Assembly: GCA_018336195.1 (NCBI GenBank)
Contig: JAGXQV010000024.1
Location: 1 to 64,000, forward strand
Length of the DNA stretch: 64,000 bases
From: Sulfuricella sp.
Lineage (GTDB): Bacteria; Pseudomonadota; Gammaproteobacteria; Burkholderiales; Sulfuricellaceae
Direction: 5' to 3'
The notes below the pieces were generated by a model. That model made no database searches. It was given only the letters and a program-made list of their open reading frames with translations, and was not told where the DNA came from. Below, piece by piece: positions 34,437 through 42,649 of this stretch (the first letter of the stretch is position 1; each line of letters opens with the position of its first letter). The translations under genes and the position numbers were made by a program.

Positions 34437-35813
34437 TCACCCGCCGACATCGGCACGATGGCCGGCGACCGCGCTCGCCAGTTGGGCAGTGGGGCGCACC
34501 GGCAATCCGCGTCCGTCGGCGTGTGCCGCCAATACGGCGTCGAAAGCCGCACGCGCCGGCACCAAGTTGCCCAGTGCCGCCCAGGCCAACCCCTCCTGCT
34601 GGCGGGCAATCCACACCAGCGACAAGGCTTCCTGAAATTTTTCCGGGGCAACTCGCCCGCCGGCCAGGGCAATCCGAGCCGCCGCGTTGAAATGGCGGGC
34701 GGCGCGCAACGCGTCGTGCTCCGCGAGACGCACATAAATGGCCCGGTGAAAATGGTAGGCCGCCATGGCATAGGGCAAGTGGCGATACGCCGTGATATCG
34801 CTGATTTCTCCAAGCGCGGCAGCGGTGTCGGGATCGAGTACCGCGGGGCCGTAACGCTCGCGGTAGCTGGCCTCCAGCGCCTGCATGGGAAGCGCCGCGC
34901 CGGGCAGGTCGCCGCGATTGAGGCGTTCCTTGAAGAGCCGGTAGGCCGCCCCGTCGTGCAGGCTGTCCCGCACCGTACACGCCCGCCACAACTGTTCCAG
35001 ATAGGGGAGATAAACCGCGTCGACACTCCTTTCATCGACTTCGAACGGCAAGTGCGCGGCCCAAGCGGATAGCGCCTCCCGCTCGATTTTCACCGTGACG
35101 TAAGCGAAGTGCCGGCGCAAGACGGCCTCCAACGCCTGCGGGGAAAACAGGAAGGCGTGAAAGCCGGGAGAGAGCAGCGCGACAATTTCCGCCGGAGCCG
35201 CACTCGGCTGGATGAAAGCGGCGTTGGGAGTGGACAGCACCAGCACGCCGTCGGGTTCCAGCGCGGCATCCAGGTCGGCGAGAAACGCCTCGACATCCGC
35301 GACGTGCTCAATCACCTCAATCGCCTGGACAATCCCGAAACGCTTGCCCGCCAAAGCCGGGTTATGCCCCAGCAACCGGTCGTAAATCGCGATCCCCAAG
35401 CGTTGCGCACCGGCTTGCCCATAGGCCGCCAACTCGATACCCGCAGCGGCGCCGCCCATCCCGCGCCGCCAGGCATCCACCGTAAAACCGTAACCGCAGC
35501 CGACGTCGAGGAAATCCCGCCCCGCAGCGCCGCGCACGGCCACCGCCCGGCGCAGCATGGCATGGATGCCGGCGCCTATTTCAAGGTAGTGCTTGAGGTA
35601 ATCTTCGGGGAGGTTGGTCGCGAAATCGTAGGGCATGCATCCCGGCGGGTCGGCGAACAGGCTGGTGCAGCCAGCGCAACGGATGAAACGCAACCGCGGC
35701 TGGCCGGGCCGGGAATGCGCCACGCCAACTTCGGCGCGATGCCCGACGCGGGTGCCGCATAGTGGACATCCGCCGTCGAAGGGGGTATCGGTCAACCAGT
35801 CGACGTCAGTCAT
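34437..35813 (-). CDS. Zinc-ribbon SAM-dependent methyltransferase with helical C-terminal region
   Basis: The 458-residue protein starts with CPLCGTRV and, after about 25 residues, CAGC, forming a Cys4 zinc-ribbon-like module. The methyltransferase core has FLDVGCGYGFTVDAW as SAM motif, AIEVIEHVADVEAF and LVLSTPNAAFIQ. From about residue 290 to the end it is helical and Ala/Leu-rich, resembling degenerate TPR-like repeats. This combination is frequent among sugar or glycan methyltransferases of polysaccharide loci. It is convergent with the TPR-GT2 gene (12 bases apart). The methyl acceptor is unknown; C- or O-methylation of a deoxysugar or glycan is possible. Confidence 0.85.
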   Translation of the reverse strand: MTDVDWLTDTPFDGGCPLCGTRVGHRAEVGVAHSRPGQPRLRFIRCAGCTSLFADPPGCMPYDFATNLPEDYLKHYLEIGAGIHAMLRRAVAVRGAAGRDFLDVGCGYGFTVDAWRRGMGGAAAGIELAAYGQAGAQRLGIAIYDRLLGHNPALAGKRFGIVQAIEVIEHVADVEAFLADLDAALEPDGVLVLSTPNAAFIQPSAAPAEIVALLSPGFHAFLFSPQALEAVLRRHFAYVTVKIEREALSAWAAHLPFEVDERSVDAVYLPYLEQLWRACTVRDSLHDGAAYRLFKERLNRGDLPGAALPMQALEASYRERYGPAVLDPDTAAALGEISDITAYRHLPYAMAAYHFHRAIYVRLAEHDALRAARHFNAAARIALAGGRVAPEKFQEALSLVWIARQQEGLAWAALGNLVPARAAFDAVLAAHADGRGLPVRPTAQLASAVAGHRADVGG

Positions 35814-35881
35814 GATTGAGGCACTCGGAACTGGGCTAGGCTGGCGAAAGGACGCGGGGCACTCGCCCCGGGCACGCCCGA

Positions 35882-36325
35882 CTATTCCTTGGACGGCTTG
35901 AAGTTGCAGGCCTGGGTGAGCGCTTCGTCTTCCAGGGTCTGGGGGGAAACCTTTTGCGGGACAAGCGCCTGTTCCTGGGATTGGAACGGATTGCCGCCGG
36001 TGAGATTAACGCTATGCACCTTCGTTCCGCTAAGGAAATAGCTACTCTCCAACGGAACCATCTTGCGCTCACCGCACTGGAAAGCGAAGCGCCGTTCCAT
36101 GCGGTCATATTTCACGTTGAGGAAAGGAAATATCTGAGGTTCGCCGAAAGCGTAGCGCAACGTGGCATTGACCACGTCACCTTCGCGCTGGAATATTTTG
36201 GTGTTAAGAAACAATTGATATTTTTGCTGACTTGAGGTGACTTGCGCCCAGTCCGGGTCAGCCGCCTGGGAAATAGAAGATATTGCGCTCAACATCAGCA
36301 ACGAGATCGATACCCATTTTTTCAT
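35882..36325 (-). CDS. Small exported protein, surface-adhesin-E-like (paralogue 1)
   Basis: The ATG at 36323-36325 follows AGAGGAAC and gives a 147-residue protein with a signal peptide (MKKWVSISLLMLSAISSISQA). The mature part has a Trp near its N terminus, then YQLFLNTKIFQREGDVVNATLRYAF, a CGERKM cysteine and a last cysteine in QACNF, probably forming one disulfide. The layout resembles the Haemophilus protein E (surface-adhesin E) family, with weak confidence in the name. A clear paralogue is at 45929-46372. It sits between a methyltransferase gene and a DUF2919-type gene on the minus strand. Function unknown. Confidence 0.75.
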   Translation of the reverse strand: MKKWVSISLLMLSAISSISQAADPDWAQVTSSQQKYQLFLNTKIFQREGDVVNATLRYAFGEPQIFPFLNVKYDRMERRFAFQCGERKMVPLESSYFLSGTKVHSVNLTGGNPFQSQEQALVPQKVSPQTLEDEALTQACNFKPSKE

Positions 36326-36383
36326 TGTTGTTCCTCTACATAATTTAGTAAGTATTGCCCCAGTTGCCGGCACCCACGCTTCG

Positions 36384-36851
36384 TCACGCGGCCTTGGGGT
36401 TCGCCGGGAAATCGGCGAAAACATCTCTCACCCGCGGCGACTTGAATACGAAACGCAAGCCCAGCACATCCAGGCCCAAAAACAGCATCTGAGTAAGGGA
36501 AACCTGCCATTCCGGCTTCGTCATGCCCACCCCGATTGCGATCAAGACATGCAGGATGATCGCCGCCAACAGCAGCCAGCGCCCGCTATGCCATATCCGG
36601 CGGGGCAGACGCCCTGCTTCGGGAACTCGGAATCCGGCGTCAAGCAGCAGGATGAGGGGTGGAATCCCGCACAACAGGAATGCCCAGTGAGTCTCGTTGG
36701 TCAAGTCGTCCATCATGTCCATGGTGTGGGATATCGACAGCCCCAGCCACAGAATCACGTGACGCATCGAAAAAATGATCCAGAACCACATCCACGGCGA
36801 GACCCGCAACGTCCCGTTGCTATCGTAATCGGAAAAAGAGTAAACGTTCAC
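36384..36851 (-). CDS. YfeZ/DUF2919-like inner membrane protein
   Basis: The protein has about 155 residues from a GTG at 36851 with GGAAG upstream; a TTG at 36872 would add seven residues. The opening YSFSDYDSNGTLRVSPWMWF is the hallmark start of DUF2919 (E. coli YfeZ-like) proteins. About four membrane helices follow (near 20-45, 60-78, 95-115 and 122-140). The family's function is unknown. It is on the minus strand, just upstream of the small exported protein gene. Confidence 0.75.
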   Translation of the reverse strand: MNVYSFSDYDSNGTLRVSPWMWFWIIFSMRHVILWLGLSISHTMDMMDDLTNETHWAFLLCGIPPLILLLDAGFRVPEAGRLPRRIWHSGRWLLLAAIILHVLIAIGVGMTKPEWQVSLTQMLFLGLDVLGLRFVFKSPRVRDVFADFPANPKAA

Positions 36852-36929
36852 AAGGGTAACTTCCAGCGTCAAGGTTTCGATGCGCCTCCGGCGCAGAAAG
36901 GCGAATCATAGCAGGAGGGGGCCGCCCCG

Positions 36930-38450
36930 TCATGGCTTGGCCGCCGGATTGGGATTGAGTTTGGGATCGTGGTGCGCCAATTGGAATAGCGCCTCGGCCA
37001 CCCGTTCCATGACGTCCGACCAATCGTGCCGGATTTTCTGCCTGAAGATACGCAGGGTTGGGTACCACGGACTATCCTCCCGTTCCAACATCCAGCGCCA
37101 CTCACTTTCACAACGGTTGAGCAGCCAAACCGGCTTGCCCAGCGCACCCGCCAGATGCGCCACCGCCGTGTCGACGCTGATGACCAGGTCGAAATGCCTT
37201 ATCAAGGCGGACGTATCGAGAAAAGTCTCGCATTCGTCCATCCAATCCAGCACCGGCCAGCCCGTTTCGGCCAGTTGTCCCGCCGTTTCGCCCTTTTGCA
37301 GGCTGACGAAGGTGATACCGGTTATCTTTAGCAGGGGGGCAAAGTCACGCAACGGAATATCACGGTTATCTTTTTTCCCGGCCGCCCAAACCAATCCGAC
37401 TTTCAAGCCGTCCAGCGCGTCCAGCCGCGCCCCCCACCTCTCGTCCAGCCCTGCCGGCACGGACAGGTAGGGAACCGCATTGGGAAGGGAGGCAAGGGTC
37501 GTTTCGAAAAGATATGGCAGGCTCATGATCGGGCACTGGACATCGAAGGTCTCAAGCGCCGGAAACGGCTCGCCACTGAGAACTTCATCGACGCCCGGGA
37601 TTATTTGCAGCATCGGTACCAGTCCGGGTTCGCAACACACGCTGATACGAGCCGCCCCCTGTTCGGCGAGTTTGGGGAAATAGCGCAACATCATCAACGT
37701 ATCGCCCATCCCCTGCTCGGTCCACACCAGCAAGCGCTTGCCCTGCAAAGGTGCCCCATCCCAGCGCGGCTTGGCGGAATACCTGGAATGGCGTTCATAC
37801 GAGGCCGGGTAATGCAGTTTGCCGCCCTCGAAACGACTCTCGTACAACTCGAAGCCCATGAGGTACTCGCCTTGATACAGCAAAGTCAGGGCAAGGTTAA
37901 AGCGCGCGCCGGAAAACTCGGGATTAAGTACCAGAGCCTGACGAAAACTGGCGCTCGCCTCCGCAAGATTGCCCAGATCGCGCAAGGCGTTACCCAGATT
38001 GTTGCAAGCCACCGCATACTCCGGCTTGACCGACAAAGCCTGCCGGTAGCAGGCAATAGCTTCCTCATGCCGATCCAGCTTTCTCAAAGCAACGCCGAGG
38101 TTGTTGTGGGCTTCGGCGTAGCGGGGGTTCAGGCGTAGCGCCTCGCCATAACAGGGAACGGCTAGCGCCGGCTGTTCCATGGCACGATGGATTTCGCCCA
38201 GGCTGTTATGCACGAAGGGGTTGGCCGGCATCAATGCGGCAGCCTTGCCGACAAATTCCCAGGCAAGGTCCGGCTTGCCCGCCCGCAGAGCCACCAGCCC
38301 CAGCAGATGCAAAGCATCGGCAGTGTTTGGAGCCACCTCAAGGATATGCTTGCAGACCTGCTCCGTTTCAAGCAATTGCCCCTGCTGGAAGTATTGCAAA
38401 GCGATCTGGAATGCTTGGGCCAGGGTGACGGTTTGTGACGGATTGTTCAT
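36930..38450 (-). CDS. TPR protein fused to a GT9-like (heptosyltransferase-type) domain, copy 1
   Basis: From the ATG at 38450 the protein has 506 residues. TPR repeats fill about 5-235 (AFQIALQYFQQGQLLETEQ, AYHNNLG-type turns). The second half is GT-B-like and resembles the ADP-heptose:LPS transferase fold: LLVWTEQGMGDTLMML, MSLPYLF, GLVWAAGKKDNRDIPL, and ISVDTAVAHLAGALGKPVWL near the C terminus. The paralogue at 38648-40279 is head-to-head with it across a 197-base gap. This TPR/GT9-like class often lies near TPR-OGT genes in betaproteobacteria. Its donor and acceptor are unknown. A leading TTG at 38474 is less likely as start. Confidence 0.88.
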   Translation of the reverse strand: MNNPSQTVTLAQAFQIALQYFQQGQLLETEQVCKHILEVAPNTADALHLLGLVALRAGKPDLAWEFVGKAAALMPANPFVHNSLGEIHRAMEQPALAVPCYGEALRLNPRYAEAHNNLGVALRKLDRHEEAIACYRQALSVKPEYAVACNNLGNALRDLGNLAEASASFRQALVLNPEFSGARFNLALTLLYQGEYLMGFELYESRFEGGKLHYPASYERHSRYSAKPRWDGAPLQGKRLLVWTEQGMGDTLMMLRYFPKLAEQGAARISVCCEPGLVPMLQIIPGVDEVLSGEPFPALETFDVQCPIMSLPYLFETTLASLPNAVPYLSVPAGLDERWGARLDALDGLKVGLVWAAGKKDNRDIPLRDFAPLLKITGITFVSLQKGETAGQLAETGWPVLDWMDECETFLDTSALIRHFDLVISVDTAVAHLAGALGKPVWLLNRCESEWRWMLEREDSPWYPTLRIFRQKIRHDWSDVMERVAEALFQLAHHDPKLNPNPAAKP

Positions 38451-38647
38451 GATGGAGAAATCTCGATAAGCCAACGAAATCCTACCGAAACACGCAGACC
38501 GACGCCATAGCGGCGCAGGGGAAGCTCCCGGCTTTTCAAAGAATCATATTTTCAAGAAAGCCCCACCGCTTAAACTTTCCCACCAAGACGTGCGCTTCCG
38601 TAGTAAAAAGTGTCCAACCATGCCTTTTCGAGCACCACCCACCAGCC

Positions 38648-40279
38648 ATGAACAGCCCCACAGTCACCCTCGACCAAGCCATTCAGATCGCCGTGCGGCA
38701 GCATCAGGCCGGACATGTTACGGAAGCGGAAAGCATTTACCAGCAAGTGCTCCAGGTTGCCCCCAACCATCCCGACGCGTGGCACCTACTCGGTGTGCTC
38801 GCCCACCAAGCAGGCCGGCACACCGAAGCCGTCGAGCTCATCGGCAAGGCGATTGGACTTAATCCCGACATGCCCGCCTTCCACAACAACATCGCCCTAG
38901 CGCACCTGGAGCTGGGCAATCTCGATGAAGCCATCGCGCACTGGCGAAAAACCATTCGTCTCAAACCGGACCATGCCGGCGCCTATAACAGTCTGGGTAA
39001 CGCCCTCACCAGATGCGACGCACTGAACGAGGCCATCGAATCCTACCAAAAAGCGCTGGCACTCAAGCCCGATTATGCAGAGGTCCACAACAACCTGGGG
39101 ATTGTCCTGAAAAAGCAGGGCCGGCTCCACGAAGCCCTGGAATGTTACCGTCAGGCACTCACCTGCAAGCCGGCTTTCGGTGACGCCCTCAACAATCAAG
39201 GCGTGGCACTCCAGGCCCTGGGCAGGGTGGATGAGGCCATCGCGTGTTTCCGCACGCTGCTCGCGCAGCGGCCTGAACCTGATCAAGCCCGCTACAACCT
39301 GTCCCTGTGTCTGTTGCTGGCTGGCGATTATGCCGCGGGCCTGGAGGATTACGAATCGCGTTTCAGCGGCGGACGACCGGACGAGGCAACGCGGTCCATG
39401 CTCACCCGGCTGGCCGGCATCCCCGCCTGGGAAAATCAGGAATTACAGGGAAAAACCCTATTACTTTGGGCAGAACAAGGTCTCGGCGACACCATCATGA
39501 TGCTGCGCTACCTACCTCTTCTGGTGGAGAAACAGCCCGGCAAAATCCTGGTCGCCTGCGACAGCGCACTGACCGGTCTGGTCGAAACGTTGCCCGAGGT
39601 CGATGAAGCGGTAACGCCGGAAAATCTGCTGTCCGTAGCGGACTGCGATTACCATTGCCCGATGATGAGCCTGCCACAGCGCTTCGGCACGCGCTTGGCG
39701 ACCATCCCCAACCGCATTCCCTATCTCACGATCCCGCCGGCGCTGCGGGATAACTGGTACACCCGGTTATCCGACCTGAACGGTCTCAAGGTGGGGCTGG
39801 TCTGGGCGGGAAACCGAGCTTTCGCCGTAGACGCCGCACGCAGCCTGGACTTACAGGCATTCGCCTCTCTCCTGAACATCCCCGGAATCAGCTATATCAG
39901 CCTGCAAAAAGGCGAATCTGCCGCACAATTACCCAACAGCAGTACAACCATCCACGACTGGATGACGGATTGCCAGGATTTTCTCGATACCGCCGCCCTG
40001 CTGGAAAACCTCGATCTGATTGTCAGCGTCGATACCGCCGTCGCCCATCTAGCGGGCGCCCTGGGCAAACCAGTGTGGCTGCTCAACCGTTTTGAAAGCG
40101 AATGGCGCTGGCTACAGGAGCGGGAAGATAGCCCGTGGTACCCGACCCTGCGGATTTTCCGCCAACCCGCACCGGGCGATTGGACCAGTGTGATCATGCG
40201 GCTTGGCGAAGAGCTAGCAAGGGTGTCACAGCACGTTTCACCGCCATTCCCGCCCCTAAACGCCGGCCCTGCGGTATGA
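38648..40279 (+). CDS. TPR protein fused to a GT9-like domain, copy 2
   Basis: The 543-residue protein has the shared TPR module (DQAIQIAVRQHQAGHVTEAE; WHLLGVLAHQAGRHTEAVELIGKAI) and about six TPRs to residue 230. A GT9-like domain follows (LLLWAEQGLGDTIMML, MSLPQRF, GLVWAGNRAF, VSVDTAVAHLAGALGKPVWLLNR). It is closely similar to the gene at 36930-38450 over the full length; the last stretch, containing ESEWRWLQEREDSPWYPTLR, is almost identical to its relative. It is the first gene of a plus-strand run continuing with two TPR-OGT genes. Function in protein or lipid glycosylation is inferred. Confidence 0.9.
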   Translation: MNSPTVTLDQAIQIAVRQHQAGHVTEAESIYQQVLQVAPNHPDAWHLLGVLAHQAGRHTEAVELIGKAIGLNPDMPAFHNNIALAHLELGNLDEAIAHWRKTIRLKPDHAGAYNSLGNALTRCDALNEAIESYQKALALKPDYAEVHNNLGIVLKKQGRLHEALECYRQALTCKPAFGDALNNQGVALQALGRVDEAIACFRTLLAQRPEPDQARYNLSLCLLLAGDYAAGLEDYESRFSGGRPDEATRSMLTRLAGIPAWENQELQGKTLLLWAEQGLGDTIMMLRYLPLLVEKQPGKILVACDSALTGLVETLPEVDEAVTPENLLSVADCDYHCPMMSLPQRFGTRLATIPNRIPYLTIPPALRDNWYTRLSDLNGLKVGLVWAGNRAFAVDAARSLDLQAFASLLNIPGISYISLQKGESAAQLPNSSTTIHDWMTDCQDFLDTAALLENLDLIVSVDTAVAHLAGALGKPVWLLNRFESEWRWLQEREDSPWYPTLRIFRQPAPGDWTSVIMRLGEELARVSQHVSPPFPPLNAGPAV

Positions 40280-40309
40280 TTCTCGACCGGAAAATTCGGG
40301 GATCCAAAA

Positions 40310-42589
40310 TTGAACACTGTCTCATTGCAGGAAGCCCTGCGCCTCGCCGTCCGCCATCATCAAGCCGGCCAATTAGCGCAGGCGGAGGCACTCTACCGCC
40401 AGATTTTGCAGGCTCAGCCGGAGCACGCCGACGCCCTGCATCTGCTCGGTGTGCTGGCGCATCAGGTCGGACAACAGGAAGTGGCCGTCGAACTGATCGG
40501 CAAGGCCATCGGCATTTTTCCCCGCTCGCCGGAATATCACACCAATCTCGGCGAGGCGCTGCGTGCCCAAGGCCAACTCGACCAAGCGATTGCTTCCTAT
40601 CGCCGCGCCATCCAGGTCGAGCCGCGTTTCGCCACGGCCTGGAACAACCTGGGCATCGTTCTTCAGCAACAGGGCAAGAACGGCGAGGCGATCTCCGCCT
40701 ATCGACGCGCGATCACGCTGAAGCCCGATTTTTTCCAAGCACTCAACAATCTTGCCATCGCTCTCAAGGGCAGCTGCCAGACCGCCGAAGCCGTTGCCCT
40801 GTACCGCCAGGCCCTGGCCCTACGCGACGACAGCCCCGAGACCCACAACAACCTGGGAGTCGCCTTGCGTGAGCAGGGCGAGGTAGCCGAGGCCGTGGCA
40901 CATTTCCAGCGTGCCCTGGCACTGCGCCCGGATTTTGCCGACGCCCGCGAAGGACTGGGCAGTTGCCGGCGCGAGCAAGGGATGCTGGAAGAAGCCGTGG
41001 CGGCCTACCAGGATGCCCTGCGCATCAACCCTCATCTCGCCAATGCCTGGAACAATCTCGGCGTTACCCTGAAAGCCCTGGGGAGGCCGGCGGAAGCCAT
41101 CGCCGCCTTGCAGAACGCCCTGGCGGTCGCCCCGCAATTGGCGGACACCTACAACAACCTGGGCATCACCCTCAAGGAACAGGGGCGACTGGAAGAGGCG
41201 ACCCGCTATTTGCAGGAAGCCATTGCGTTGAAGCCGGGCTATGCCGAAGCCTGCAACAATCTCGGCCTGGTCTACGAAATCCAGGGCTTGGGCGAGGAAG
41301 CGGTGGCGGCCTACCGTAAAACGCTGGTCATTGATCCCACGCTATCGCGCACTCACAGCAACGTCCTGTTCGCCCTCAACTACCTGCCCCGGATCGGGGT
41401 GCAGGAAATTTTCGACGAGCATCTGCGCTGGGCGGAAACCTATGCCAATCCGTTGATGCCGCCCGCCCGTCCGCTTCTCCATGATGAGGGAAACAATTCT
41501 CGTCTACGCATCGGCTATGTTTCGCCGGATTTTCGCCAGCATCCGGTTTCCTCCTTTTTTGAAGGGGTGCTGGAACAGCACGATGCCAGCCATTTTGAAA
41601 CCTTTTGTTATTCGGACGTAACCGCACCCGACGCCACCACCGCCCGGCTGCGCGCCCTGGCCCACCACTGGCGCGACTGCAGCGGGCTTTCCGATGCGGT
41701 GCTAGCCGAGCAAATCCGCCACGACAGCATCGATATTCTGGTCGATCTGGCCGGACACACCGACCGCAACCGCCTCCTGGCCTTCGCCCGTCGCCCCGCG
41801 CCGCTGCAGGCAAGCTGGATCGGTTATTTCAATACCACCGGGATGGCGGCCATGGACTATTTCATCAGCGACGTGTACAGCTCGCCTCCCGATCTCCCGC
41901 AGTGCTTCATCGAACAACTGGTGCGCCTGCCACACACCCGCTTCTGCTATCGTCCGCCCGACTACGCCCCACCAATGGCGGAGTTGCCGGCACAGCGCAA
42001 CGGCACGATCACTTTTGGCTGCTTCAACAACCTCGCCAAGCTTAACCATGAAGTCGTCGCGCTCTGGGCGGAAATCCTCGCCGCCGTGCCGGACAGCCGT
42101 CTGCTCCTGAAAGCACTGGCGCTCAACGATGCTGGGGTGGGCGAGCGCTACCGCGAGCAGTTCAGCCGCCACGGCATCGCCCCGGAGCGCATCGAACTGG
42201 CGGGCTATTCGCCACACGCCGCGATGCTCGCCCAATACGGCGAAGTCGATATCGCCCTCGACCCCTTCCCGTTCACCGGCGGAATGACCACCTGCGAAGC
42301 CCTTTGGATGGGCGTGCCGGTGGTGACCTTGAGCGGTGAAACCCTGGTCAGCCGCCAGTCGGCGAGCATGTTGGCGAACCTCGGCAAAACCACCTGGATC
42401 GCCGCTTCACCGCAACGCTACCGGGAAATCGCCGTGGCCCTGGCCGCCGACCCAGCCGCGTTGGCTGCCGAACGTCGCGACCTGCGTGCGGCGATGCGCG
42501 CCTCGCCGTTGTGCGATAGCGTTGCGATGGCCCGCCATCTTGAAGCCGCCTATAAGGAAATGGTCGCGACAAGGCGACGGGAGTCCTGA
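40310..42589 (+). CDS. TPR O-GlcNAc transferase-like protein (SPINDLY/OGT, GT41)
   Basis: The start is a TTG at 40310: the previous gene's TGA at 40277-40279 is in the same frame and no ATG or GTG follows it. The N terminus NTVSLQEALRLAVRHHQAGQ aligns with the other TPR modules, which supports the TTG. The 759 residues hold about ten TPRs (5-350). The GT41 catalytic region spans about 385-755, with YVSPDFRQHPVSSFF, ILVDLAGHTDRNR, SWIGYFNTTG, FGCFNN and DPFPFTGGMTTCEALWMGVPVV. These include the conserved histidines and the UDP-sugar loop. The family glycosylates Ser/Thr (GlcNAc, fucose or others) on cytoplasmic proteins. The target here is unknown. Confidence 0.92.
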   Translation: MNTVSLQEALRLAVRHHQAGQLAQAEALYRQILQAQPEHADALHLLGVLAHQVGQQEVAVELIGKAIGIFPRSPEYHTNLGEALRAQGQLDQAIASYRRAIQVEPRFATAWNNLGIVLQQQGKNGEAISAYRRAITLKPDFFQALNNLAIALKGSCQTAEAVALYRQALALRDDSPETHNNLGVALREQGEVAEAVAHFQRALALRPDFADAREGLGSCRREQGMLEEAVAAYQDALRINPHLANAWNNLGVTLKALGRPAEAIAALQNALAVAPQLADTYNNLGITLKEQGRLEEATRYLQEAIALKPGYAEACNNLGLVYEIQGLGEEAVAAYRKTLVIDPTLSRTHSNVLFALNYLPRIGVQEIFDEHLRWAETYANPLMPPARPLLHDEGNNSRLRIGYVSPDFRQHPVSSFFEGVLEQHDASHFETFCYSDVTAPDATTARLRALAHHWRDCSGLSDAVLAEQIRHDSIDILVDLAGHTDRNRLLAFARRPAPLQASWIGYFNTTGMAAMDYFISDVYSSPPDLPQCFIEQLVRLPHTRFCYRPPDYAPPMAELPAQRNGTITFGCFNNLAKLNHEVVALWAEILAAVPDSRLLLKALALNDAGVGERYREQFSRHGIAPERIELAGYSPHAAMLAQYGEVDIALDPFPFTGGMTTCEALWMGVPVVTLSGETLVSRQSASMLANLGKTTWIAASPQRYREIAVALAADPAALAAERRDLRAAMRASPLCDSVAMARHLEAAYKEMVATRRRES

Positions 42590-42606
42590 ACCGCTCCGCC
42601 TCAATT

Positions 42607-42612
42607 TATAAT
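42607..42612 (+). promoter_or_regulatory. TATAAT element upstream of the SEC-C/TPR-OGT gene
   Basis: A consensus -10 hexamer lies 38 bases before the ATG at 42650, in the 60-base gap after the previous gene. The -35 region (around 42584-42589) is a poor match, so use as a promoter is only possible. Confidence 0.35.
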
Positions 42613-42649
42613 CGCACCTTCACCGGCACAGACTTGAGCAACCGTTTCC

